Shown here: positions 1 to 6,336 of the stretch, in pieces
Layout of the letters: each line of letters starts with the position of its first letter
Position numbering within the stretch: the first letter of the stretch is position 1
DNA from: Chloroflexota bacterium
GTDB lineage: Bacteria > Chloroflexota > Dehalococcoidia > DSTF01 > JACRBR01
Assembly (NCBI GenBank): GCA_025355835.1
Contig: JANXYW010000403.1
Location: 1 to 6,451 of the forward strand
Direction of reading: 5' to 3'
Length of the DNA stretch: 6,451 nucleotides
The notes under the pieces: generated by a model
Seen by the model: only the letters and a program-made list of their open reading frames with translations
Database searches by the model: none
Told to the model about the DNA's origin: nothing
Program-made: the position numbers and the translations under genes

Positions 1-294
1 TTCGTCGCCGCCGACCTCGTCGGCGCCGGCCTCGGTCGCCAGCCGCGCGCCTTCGCCCTCGGCGAACACGAGCACGCGCACCGTCTTGCCCAGCCCGTGC
101 GGCAGCAGCGCCGTCCCGCGGATCTGCTGGTCCGCGTGGCGCGGGTCGAGGCCCGTGCGCAGATGCAGCTCGACGGTCTCGTCGAACTTCACGAACGAGC
201 ACTCTTTCGCCAGCTTGATCGCTTCTTCGGGGGTGTACAGCCGATCGGGGTCGATCAGCTTCGACTTCTCTTCGTACTTCTTACCGCGCTTCAT
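1..294 (-). CDS. rplA: 50S ribosomal protein L1 (5' part only)
   Basis: This is the N-terminal 98 residues of ribosomal protein L1; the gene runs off the left edge of the window. L1 binds 23S rRNA at the mobile L1 stalk, helps release deacylated tRNA from the E site, and in many bacteria represses its own operon by binding the mRNA. The translation begins MKRGKKYEEKSKLID, followed by a YTPEEAIKLAKE stretch and the family hallmark IRGTALLPHGLGKTVRVLVFA around residues 59-79. The start at 294 is supported by a strong Shine-Dalgarno sequence, GGAGGAGG (minus strand of 302-309), 7 bases upstream. It follows rplK in the usual L11-L1 order, but with a 235-base gap full of repeats instead of the usual short spacer. 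The identification is secure; the length cannot be judged. Confidence 0.96.
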   Translation of the reverse strand, partial: MKRGKKYEEKSKLIDPDRLYTPEEAIKLAKECSFVKFDETVELHLRTGLDPRHADQQIRGTALLPHGLGKTVRVLVFAEGEGARLATEAGADEVGGDE

Positions 295-365
295 CTTCTC
301 GCCTCCTCCGGTGACGTTACCCTCTCGGGCCGAGTCGACCTACTTCATTCGGTCTCCGTCACCTG

Positions 366-402
366 CTAGCGGGTTGGCTATTAGCTGTTAGCGTTTAGCT
401 CC
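366..402. repeat. TAGC heptamer array, left arm (rplK-rplA gap)
   Basis: On the plus strand the tetramer TAGC recurs at 367, 382, 389 and 396, the last three exactly 7 bases apart. The 13 bases at 381-393 (TTAGCTGTTAGCG) are the exact reverse complement of 514-526, so this array and the one beside the rplK stop codon form an inverted pair. Its function is unknown. Confidence 0.7.
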
Positions 403-454
403 CGCGCGTGCCGATCGATTCGTATTTCGAACCCTCTTGCCTTATAACCGCACC

Positions 455-474
455 GGGCAGGGCGAGCCCTGCCC
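455..474. repeat. GC-rich perfect palindrome (rplK-rplA gap)
   Basis: GGGCAGGGC at 455-463 and GCCCTGCCC at 466-474 are perfect complements around a two-base centre, so about 8-9 base pairs could form. On the minus strand, the direction of transcription here, the hairpin lies 55 bases past the rplK stop codon. No T-run follows it, so it is not a standard intrinsic terminator, and rplA downstream must still be transcribed. It could be a processing or RNA-stabilising hairpin, or a REP-like repeat. It sits roughly midway between two inverted heptamer arrays. Confidence 0.65.
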
Positions 475-499
475 CGTCCACGCTACGTTGGTGGTCAAC

Positions 500-532
500 T
501 GCTAGCCGCTAGCCGCTAACAGCTAACAGCTA
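500..532. repeat. TAGC heptamer array, right arm, overlapping the rplK stop codon
   Basis: On the minus strand this reads as five consecutive seven-base units that all begin TAGC: TAGCTGT twice, TAGCGGC twice, then TAGCAGT. The first TAG of the array (532-530) is the rplK stop codon itself, so the array starts inside the gene end. It is inverted relative to the array at 366-402. Confidence 0.75.
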
Positions 533-952
533 CCTGACCTCTATCCCCATACTGCGCGCCGTTCCTTCGACCATCTTGATGGCGGAGTCGACGTCGTTCG
601 CGTTCAGGTCCTTCATTTTAATCTCGGCGATCTTCTTCAGATCATCGCGAGACAGCGTGCCGACCTTCTCGCGCTTCTGGGCGCGGCTGCCCTTCTCCAG
701 GCCGGCCGCTTTCTTCAACAGATCTGACGCCGGCGGCGTCTTCAGCACGAACGAGAACGAACGATCCTCGTACACCGTAATCTCGGCCGGGATGATGCTC
801 CCCGCCTGACTCGACGTCTTCTCGTTGTACTCCTTGCAGAAGCCCATGATGTTGATGCCGTGCTGGCCCAGCGCTGGCCCAACCGGCGGCGCGGGATTCG
901 CTTTCCCCGCCTGCATCTGCAACGTAATCACTGCCCGAATCTTCTTCGCCAT
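530..952 (-). CDS. rplK: 50S ribosomal protein L11
   Basis: This is full-length L11, 140 residues against about 141-142 in well-known bacteria. L11 forms the base of the GTPase-associated centre on 23S rRNA, next to L10/L12, and is the target region of thiostrepton. The N-terminal domain carries the conserved GKANPAPPVGPALGQHGINI stretch at residues 16-35, with the proline pair at 22-23. The C-terminal RNA-binding domain includes GTLSRDDLKKIAEIKMKDLN and ends in EGTARSMGIEVR. The reading frame stays open upstream through the repeat region to 1060, but the MAKKIRAV start at 952 is the family-typical one. It has GGAG at 964-961 with 8 bases of spacing. That Shine-Dalgarno sequence lies inside the flanking repeat unit. 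rplA follows after 235 bases; nusG lies 422 bases upstream. Confidence 0.97.
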   Translation of the reverse strand: MAKKIRAVITLQMQAGKANPAPPVGPALGQHGINIMGFCKEYNEKTSSQAGSIIPAEITVYEDRSFSFVLKTPPASDLLKKAAGLEKGSRAQKREKVGTLSRDDLKKIAEIKMKDLNANDVDSAIKMVEGTARSMGIEVR

Positions 953-956
953 CTCG

Positions 957-1264
957 TTCGCTCCGCCGGGCCTTCGTGCCCGCTGTGGGCGCATCGCGGT
1001 GCGCCCATGTGTGGATTGTTCTTCGCTTCGCCGGGGCATGTATCCCGGCCGCGGGCGCACAGCCGTGCGCCCCTACATGGATTCTTGTTCGCTTCGCCGG
1101 GGCCTTCGTGCCCGCCGCAGGCGCAACAGGTTGCGCCCTACATTCGCTCCGCCGGGCCTTCGTGCCCGCTGTGGGCGCACAGCCGTGCGCCCCTACATGA
1201 ATGCTTTGTTCGCTTCGCCGGGGCCTTCGTGCCCGCCGCGGGCGCAACAGGTTGCGCCCCTACA
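957..1264. repeat. Five tandem copies of a hairpin-forming ~55-66 bp repeat
   Basis: Units begin at 957, 1022, 1088, 1143 and 1209 on the plus strand, each opening with TTCGCTYCGCCGGG. Four of them continue CCTTCGTGCCCGC; all have a GGCGCA..TGCGCC hairpin, and most end GCGCCCCTACA. The strongest hairpins are at 987-1006, 1053-1072, 1120-1137, 1173-1192 and 1240-1259, with 7-8 base pairs and loops of 4-6 bases. Two subtypes can be seen: units 1 and 4 share CTCC and GCTGTGGGCGCA; units 3 and 5 share CTTC and GCGCAACAGGTTGCGC. Units 2+3 and 4+5 form a larger period of about 121 bases. The array fills most of the spacer between nusG and rplK. Open frames across it on both strands encode only repeat-derived peptides and are not credible genes. 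No transposase is present, so a non-autonomous REP- or MITE-like element is the likely nature (inference). Confidence 0.9.
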
Positions 1265-1374
1265 ACGTCTTCGGCGCATCGCCTGCGCGCCACGTACGAT
1301 TCACAGCACAGAGGCCCCGCGTCGGCGAGGCCCTACAACCTACAACCTATCACCTACAACCTGGGCCTCAGGCC
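1265..1374. other. Remainder of nusG-rplK spacer
   Basis: Beyond the five repeat units, 1273-1290 (GGCGCATCGCCTGCGCGCC region) looks like a decayed copy of the repeat's hairpin. The stretch 1291-1331 has no feature I recognise. The rest is the heptamer array listed separately. No coding potential and no good promoter for rplK were seen on the minus strand. Confidence 0.5.
1332..1366. repeat. CCTACAA heptamer array just downstream of nusG
   Basis: The plus strand shows CCTACAA at 1332, 1339 and 1353, CCTATCA at 1346 and CCTGGGC at 1360, all in a strict seven-base register. On the transcribed minus strand this is a TTGTAGG repeat that begins 8 bases past the nusG stop codon. It resembles, in period and placement, the TAGC heptamer array at the end of rplK. 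Confidence 0.8.
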
Positions 1375-2010
1375 TTACATACGCTCGACCTGCAGGAAGT
1401 CCAGCTCCACCGGCGTCTCGCGCCCGAAGAAGGACACAAGCACCTTCACCTTGCCCTTCTCCAGGTTGATGTCATCGACTGTGCCGTGGAAGTCCATGAA
1501 CGGACCATCGACGATGCGCACGTTCTGACCAACCTCGAAACCGACCTTCACCTTCGGCGCTTCCACACGCATCTGGCGCAGGATACGCTTCACTTCCGGT
1601 GGCTCCAGCGGCACCGGCCGCGTGCCGGAACCCACGAAGCCCGTGACACCGGGCGTATTCCGCACCACGAACCAGGCGCGGCTCGACTCGATGTCGTCTT
1701 CCTTCAGTTCAATCATCTGCGTCAGCACGTAGCCGGGGAAGATCTTCCGCGCGATGGTGCGCCGCTGGCCATCCCGGATCTCAATCTCATCTTCCGTCGG
1801 GATCACGACCTGGAAGATGAGGTCTTTCGCATCCATCGTCTGGATGCGGTGCTCCAGGTTCGTCTTTACTTTGTTCTCGTAGCCAGAGTACGTGTGGATC
1901 ACGTACCACTGCCGCCCTTCTTGAATCGCCGATTCCTCGGGCGACTCAGCAGCGCCGTCCTCGCCATCAACGGCGGCGACCTGCGCGGTGGCTTTGCCTT
2001 TTCGGGCCAT
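1375..2010 (-). CDS. nusG: Transcription termination/antitermination protein NusG
   Basis: NusG, 211 residues, binds the clamp of RNA polymerase through its NGN domain and contacts Rho or ribosomal protein S10 through its KOW domain. After an acidic, low-complexity leader of about 30 residues, the NGN domain opens with WYVIHTYSGYE at 35-45 and contains the characteristic KIFPGYVL. The KOW domain covers roughly the last 55 residues, with GQNVRIVDGPFMDFHGTV and FGRETPVELDFLQVE. The frame is open up to 2151 inside secE, but the ATG at 2010 (MARKGKAT) leaves an 8-base gap after the secE stop and gives the expected length. Its ribosome site is weak: AAGG at 2025-2022, 11 bases away and overlapping the secE stop, which suggests translational coupling. 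The 422 bases after its stop are unusually long for this operon. Confidence 0.97.
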   Translation of the reverse strand: MARKGKATAQVAAVDGEDGAAESPEESAIQEGRQWYVIHTYSGYENKVKTNLEHRIQTMDAKDLIFQVVIPTEDEIEIRDGQRRTIARKIFPGYVLTQMIELKEDDIESSRAWFVVRNTPGVTGFVGSGTRPVPLEPPEVKRILRQMRVEAPKVKVGFEVGQNVRIVDGPFMDFHGTVDDINLEKGKVKVLVSFFGRETPVELDFLQVERM

Positions 2011-2018
2011 GGGAGGGC

Positions 2019-2363
2019 CTACCTTCGCAAGAGGGTGTGGTCGACCACCCAGTTGAATCCAATATCGATGCCGCCGAGCACCATGCCGATGGCCAGCGCC
2101 ACAACAACCACCGCGACCGTCAGGCGCGTCGTCTCTTCGCGCGTCGGCCACGTCACTTTTCGAAGCTCAGAGACGATATCGCCAAAGAACTTCCGAACCG
2201 GGCCCGGAATAGGCTTCAAGTACAACGGAAGCCGCTTTGCGGCAACCGCCTCAGCGGCCGTCGTCGCTTCCGACTTCTTCACCGGGCGCGCGCCCGGACG
2301 GAACGCCGGCGCCTTCGCGGGCGGCTTCTGTACGAGCGGTTGTCGGCGCAGTGCGCGGCTCAT
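2019..2363 (-). CDS. secE: Preprotein translocase subunit SecE
   Basis: SecE clamps SecY in the inner-membrane Sec translocon. The protein has 114 residues. The diagnostic part is the amphipathic helix plus motif VSELRKVTWPTREETTR at about 64-80, followed by one membrane span at about 81-99 (LTVAVVVVALAIGMVLGGI). Many single-span SecE proteins are only about 60-75 residues long; here there is an extra N-terminal stretch of some 45 residues rich in Ala, Pro, Lys and Arg, probably disordered and cytoplasmic. The start at 2363 is supported by GGAGAG, whose first G is the last base of the rpmG stop codon, 7 bases upstream. It lies 12 bases after rpmG and 8 before nusG, the classic rpmG-secE-nusG order; the tRNA-Trp often found in this interval elsewhere is absent. 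Confidence 0.95.
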   Translation of the reverse strand: MSRALRRQPLVQKPPAKAPAFRPGARPVKKSEATTAAEAVAAKRLPLYLKPIPGPVRKFFGDIVSELRKVTWPTREETTRLTVAVVVVALAIGMVLGGIDIGFNWVVDHTLLRR

Positions 2364-2375
2364 CTCGCGTCTCTC

Positions 2376-2540
2376 CTACCGGACTTCGCGGTGAGGCCGA
2401 TGCAGACGGCAGCGCGGGCAGAACTTGTTCAGCTCCAACCGCTCCGGGTCGTTGCGCCGGCTCTTCGATGTCGTGTATGTACGCTCCTTGCACTCGGTGC
2501 AAGCCAGCGTGATGATCTGCCTGTCGTCCTTCTTCGCCAT
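2376..2540 (-). CDS. rpmG: 50S ribosomal protein L33, four-cysteine form
   Basis: This small gene encodes 54 residues starting MAKKDDRQIITLACTEC and ending HREVR. L33 is a small protein of the large subunit near the E site. The hallmark RTYTTSKSRRNDPERLELNKFCPRC is present. Two CxxC pairs, Cys14/Cys17 and Cys41/Cys44, mark the zinc-binding (C+) version of L33; some bacteria also hold a cysteine-free paralogue used under zinc limitation, which is not seen here. The start has AGAGG only 4 bases upstream (2549-2545). It lies 112 bases after tuf and 12 before secE. Confidence 0.95.
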   Translation of the reverse strand: MAKKDDRQIITLACTECKERTYTTSKSRRNDPERLELNKFCPRCRLHRPHREVR

Positions 2541-2600
2541 GTCGCCTCTGCTTGCAGCACGTCAGGCTGCGCCGCTATGCGGCCTATTCTTCGGACAGAA

Positions 2601-2634
2601 CGGCCCGCCCCTACAGTCTATATCGGGCGGGCCG
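2601..2634 (-). terminator. 10-bp perfect hairpin between tuf and rpmG
   Basis: CGGCCCGCCC at 2601-2610 pairs perfectly with GGGCGGGCCG at 2625-2634 around a 14-base loop. On the minus strand it comes 18 bases after the tuf stop codon. No T-run follows, so full intrinsic termination is doubtful; partial termination, 3'-end protection of tuf mRNA or RNA processing would fit the high need for EF-Tu relative to the downstream genes (inference). The plus strand across the left arm and loop reads GCCCCTACA at 2607-2615, the same ending as the units of the 957-1264 array, so it may be a relative of that repeat. Confidence 0.45.
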
Positions 2635-2652
2635 AACCAATCGGAAACGCGT

Positions 2653-3852
<1,200 letters not shown>

Positions 3853-3928
3853 GTCCGGCTACTCCTCTTTTGGCTGTTCGGGCCTGCTACTGCATGTTCC
3901 GCACGGCGTGTGACATCGGGTGGCCAAG

Positions 3929-3964
3929 CGCGCATCGCTGCGCGGAGCCTTCACCTGGTGTGAA
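3929..3964. other. Two small inverted repeats upstream of tuf
   Basis: CGCGCA at 3929-3934 pairs with TGCGCG at 3939-3944, and TTCAC at 3950-3954 pairs with GTGAA at 3960-3964. Both lie in the 152-base interval between tRNA-Thr(GGT) and tuf, so they would be in the untranslated leader of tuf after tRNA processing. The first resembles the core hairpin of the 957-1264 repeat. Their role is unknown and both are short enough to arise by chance. Confidence 0.3.
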
Positions 3965-4004
3965 CACTCGCTTCGCCCACTGGCGGACGGAGCGTCTCTT
4001 CTGA

Positions 4005-4080
4005 TGGAGCCCACAATCGGATTTGAACCGATGACCTCACCCTTACCAAGGGTGTGCTCTGCCAACTGAGCTATGTGGGC
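4005..4080 (-). tRNA. tRNA-Thr (anticodon GGT)
   Basis: The minus strand folds as a full cloverleaf of 76 bases including an encoded CCA end (4007-4005). The acceptor stem GCCCACA/TGTGGGC is perfect over 7 pairs, the D stem is GCTC/GAGC, the anticodon stem CACCC/GGGTG encloses TTGGTAA, and the T arm is ATCGG-TTCAAAT-CCGAT. Anticodon GGT at the centre reads ACC and ACU threonine codons. It lies 66 bases from the second threonine tRNA and 152 bases upstream of tuf. Confidence 0.97.
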
Positions 4081-4146
4081 AGATCGATCTCGTCTTGACG
4101 GGTGCGCGCCCTCGCGCCTGCCGAACCCGCCAGGGGCAACCAGTGC

Positions 4147-4221
4147 TGGAGCCCGAGAGGGGATTCGAACCCCTGGCCTGCCGATTACAAATCGGCTGCG
4201 CTACCACTGCGCCACTCGGGC
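4147..4221 (-). tRNA. tRNA-Thr (anticodon TGT)
   Basis: The minus strand folds as a 75-base cloverleaf with encoded CCA. The acceptor stem GCCCGAG/CTCGGGC has 7 perfect pairs, the D stem is GCGC/GCGC, the anticodon stem GCCGA/TCGGC encloses TTTGTAA, and the T arm is AGGGG-TTCGAAT-CCCCT. Anticodon TGT reads ACA and probably ACG threonine codons. It is the first gene of the minus-strand cluster, about 100 bases past the likely transcription start. Confidence 0.97.
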
Positions 4222-4280
4222 TCGAAACGCCCTTTCTCGCAGTCAGAACGCCTGACAGCGCTTGTGGGCCAACTCCAAAT

Positions 4281-4323
4281 GCGCGTAACAAAAATAGTCC
4301 CCGCCACGAGGCGGGTTACGCGC
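4281..4323 (-). promoter_or_regulatory. Nested hairpin with T-tract in the tRNA-Thr/tuf leader
   Basis: GCGCGTAAC at 4281-4289 and GTTACGCGC at 4315-4323 are perfect complements. Inside them CCCGCC (4300-4305) pairs with GGCGGG (4310-4315) around ACGA. On the minus strand the inner stem is followed within five bases by TTTTT (4294-4290), which looks like a weak intrinsic terminator. The outer 9-pair stem begins where transcription should start and its other arm lies past the T-run. This might be an attenuator, a DNA operator overlapping the start site, or a decoration without function; the sequence alone cannot decide. Confidence 0.5.
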
Positions 4324-4326
4324 GAC

Positions 4327-4356
4327 AGTATATGAAGCCAGATTCCGGCAAGTCAA
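4327..4356 (-). promoter_or_regulatory. Sigma-70 type promoter for the tRNA-Thr/tuf cluster
   Basis: On the minus strand, TTGACT (4356-4351) and TATACT (4332-4327) match the -35 and -10 consensus at five of six positions each, with 18 bases between them. Transcription would start near 4320 and run into tRNA-Thr(TGT) about 100 bases later. It is the only good promoter match seen upstream of the minus-strand cluster. For the plus-strand glycosyltransferase no clear promoter was found in 4357-4522; a TTGACC at 4452 lacks a good -10 partner. Confidence 0.6.
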
Positions 4357-4522
4357 GGAATCAGGGTAAGCCCCGCGTTCCTGGATGCGGCTACCATCCC
4401 TCATTGCTCTCGCGCGATCCGCCTTTGGAACGTAGACTGGGCTGCCGTCCGTTGACCACGGCCAAGCCCTCGCGTCGTTTCCCAGCGCTCGCTCAAATTG
4501 AAGCCCGCTCTCGGCAAGAACC

Positions 4523-5906
4523 ATGACGGATCTCACACCGCCTATCGACCGATCGCCCAAAGGACAGTTGCTGGCGATCTTTGCACTCGCGATTGGCGTC
4601 CGGCTTGCGCTCACTCCCCTGTACGCGCGCCTCCCAAACGGCACATTGGATGAAGGCTTTTGGACGCACTGGATGCAGCGCATCCATGAACACGGCGTGC
4701 TGAACATTTTCCGCACAAGCGATACGGACTACGTCGGCTACCACTGGGTCTTAGTGGGGGTTGGCGACGATCTACGACTGGATCGGAGGCCCATATAACC
4801 AAACGACCACGCCGCTGCACATCTTCATCAAGTTGCCGTCGATCATCTTCGATCTGGTGCTCATGGCGGTGGTCTACCGCGTCCTGCTAATCCCCGTCGA
4901 TCGCGAGGATCCTGCCGGTGAGACGCCCGAGCGCCTACAAAGGACACACGCCGTGGCTGCGGCTGCCGTTTGCGCGTTTCATCCGGCGATCCTGTACGAC
5001 AGCGCCGTCTGGGCTCAGATCGATGCCGCGATCAGCGCCGCGATGCTGGCCAGCCTCGTGCTCGCGTACGTTGGAAAACCGGCGTGGGCAGGCTGCATCT
5101 TTGCCATCGGTTTCGCGATAAAGCCGCACCCAATCATACTCTCGCCGCTGTTAGCGCTCGTCTTATGGCGGCAAGGCCACGTGAAGGCGATCGCGAAGGC
5201 GTTGCTCGCTGCGTCTTCGACGTTGGCGGTCATCCTGGGGCCGTGGTTGGTGCATGGAGATGGCTGGAGGATCCGCGGCGTGTACATCACGCTCTTCACC
5301 AAAGAGCGTCAGGGTCTGTCCGAGTTGGCCTGGAACGTCTGGTGGATTCCGGATCAACTCGGTAATCCTCGGCCAGGCTCGGCAGTCTTCGGTTGGTTCG
5401 ACGTACTGACGTACGAACGCCTGGCGCTCGCTCTTTCTGTCTGCGCCACCGGATTAGCGTTCTCTTTTGCGTTTCGCAATAGCGGGCTTCTTTCCCTATT
5501 GATCGCGGCGGCGTATCAGGCGTTTGCGCTTTATGAACTGCCGATTGGTTCGCACGAACGCTACCTTTACCCGATCCTCGTTCTGTTGCTGCCGGTTATC
5601 TTCCCCCGGCCCCGCTGGCTGCTGCTGTATGTGCCGGTCTCCATCACCTTCTTCCTGAATCTTGTCGTCGTCGCCCCTCCGACAAAACGCTACATGGATC
5701 AGTACGTGTACAGCGATTTTGGTGTCGGCATAGCGGTCATCCAGACTGTGCTCTTTGCGGCCTTCACCGCCGTATTGCTGCGAGGGCTCATCGCACGCAG
5801 CCGTCTCGCCCCCGCCCTCTGGAGGAATGGTGAACCGAACGACGCCGCGTTTCACGATCGGCGCCAGCCGAAGGGATCGGCGCATACCGCTATCGTGCGC
5901 GCCTAG
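4523..5906 (+). CDS. GT-C type membrane glycosyltransferase, Gpi18/mannosyltransferase-like, one frameshift
   Basis: Two frames together encode one polytopic membrane protein of about 460 residues. The first runs from ATG 4523 to a stop at 4796-4798; the second continues the same protein from about 4761 to 5906. The break falls at a run of five G (4756-4760). With four G the junction reads HWVLVGLATIYDWIGG without interruption. Proteins of the GT-C superfamily move a sugar from a lipid-phosphate donor to an acceptor on the outer face of the membrane. Visible hints are an early LDEGFWTHWMQRI loop (42-54, possible acid Asp43/Glu44), FHPAILYDSAVWAQIDA near 152-168, IKPHPIILSP near 199-208 and GSHERYLYP near 342-350, which resemble Gpi18-like (COG5542) proteins. 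About ten hydrophobic segments are present. The start has no strong ribosome site. Sugar and acceptor cannot be told. It may be a real pseudogene or a homopolymer sequencing error. Confidence 0.8.
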
Positions 5907-6202
5907 CGATATTCGGTTCTGAACGATGACTTGCCGCTGGCAACGTTGACGAGGAGTGCGTTGCCTGCGCTTCGCAGTTCAGTGGTCGCATGCACGCCTG
6001 ATAGAATGACGAAGCTGGAGGTGCAGCTGTTTTGGTTCATGCGGCGTTAGCCTCGCCGGTCGTAGCCATCGGCTGTTCGTGCATTTTCGTGTTGCTTCCG
6101 TTACTAACCGGTGACACGATCGACGTCGCATCGGTCGTCGGGTGTCCGGGATTGCGATCGTGGTGACGTTCGCCGCGGCCCTCGCCCTGGAGAAGTAATC
6201 TT

Positions 6203-6216
6203 GATCGCGCGCGATC
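6203..6216. repeat. 14-base perfect palindrome
   Basis: GATCGCGCGCGATC at 6203-6216 is its own reverse complement. It lies about 120 bases before the cysteine synthase start and could be an operator or simply a product of a CG-rich sequence. Confidence 0.4.
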
Positions 6217-6298
6217 GCAACACGGGCAAAGGACACCAACGCACAGCCACCACCGTAACGACCACATCTCGCCTCATCTGCGAAATCTGCGGTTCCGT

Positions 6299-6326
6299 CA
6301 ACCACGAACGACAAACCACGAACGAA
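6299..6326. repeat. 12-bp direct repeat upstream of cysteine synthase
   Basis: AACCACGAACGA occurs at 6300-6311 and again at 6314-6325, a period of 14 bases (two heptamers). The second copy ends 11 bases before the start codon at 6337, so it occupies the ribosome-binding region. A second short direct repeat, ATCTGCG, occurs twice just upstream (around 6278-6293). Confidence 0.6.
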
Positions 6327-6336
6327 GAACTCCGCC

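Larger units (their letters stand above)
5907..6336 (+). other. 430-base spacer; possible remnant of a small membrane protein
   Basis: No intact credible gene is seen. A hydrophobic translation can be pieced together on the plus strand: ATG 6006 begins MTKLEVQLF, the next frame reads LVHAALASPVVAIGC, CIFVLLPLLTGDTIDVASVVG up to about 6139, and a third frame reads SGIAIVVTFAAALALEK to a TAA at 6196-6198. Adding one T at the T-run 6030-6033 and one G at 6140-6142 would join these into a protein of about 65 residues with two likely membrane spans. Both joins fall in homopolymers, like the break in the glycosyltransferase, but the case is speculative. The remainder holds short repeats described separately. 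Confidence 0.25.

Noticed and set aside
953..1060. N-terminal extension of L11 up to 1060
   Set aside because: The extra residues come from the repeat; MAKKIRAV at 952 is the family-typical start and has its own GGAG.
957..1264. CRISPR array
   Set aside because: Units follow each other with near-identical sequence and no unique spacers of constant length, and no cas gene is present.
825..1528. Open frames of 200 or more codons on both strands across the nusG-rplK spacer
   Set aside because: Their translations are low-complexity peptides that simply repeat with the DNA units, and they overlap rplK or nusG out of frame. They are by-products of the tandem repeat.
2011..2151. Longer NusG start at 2151 overlapping secE
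   Set aside because: The added residues are a shadow of secE; the ATG at 2010 gives the usual layout and an acidic leader before the NGN domain.
4222..4326. T-box riboswitch ahead of the threonine tRNAs
   Set aside because: The leader is only about 100 bases, precedes tRNA genes and not a synthetase or biosynthesis gene, and no T-box motif (TGGNACCGCG-like) was seen.
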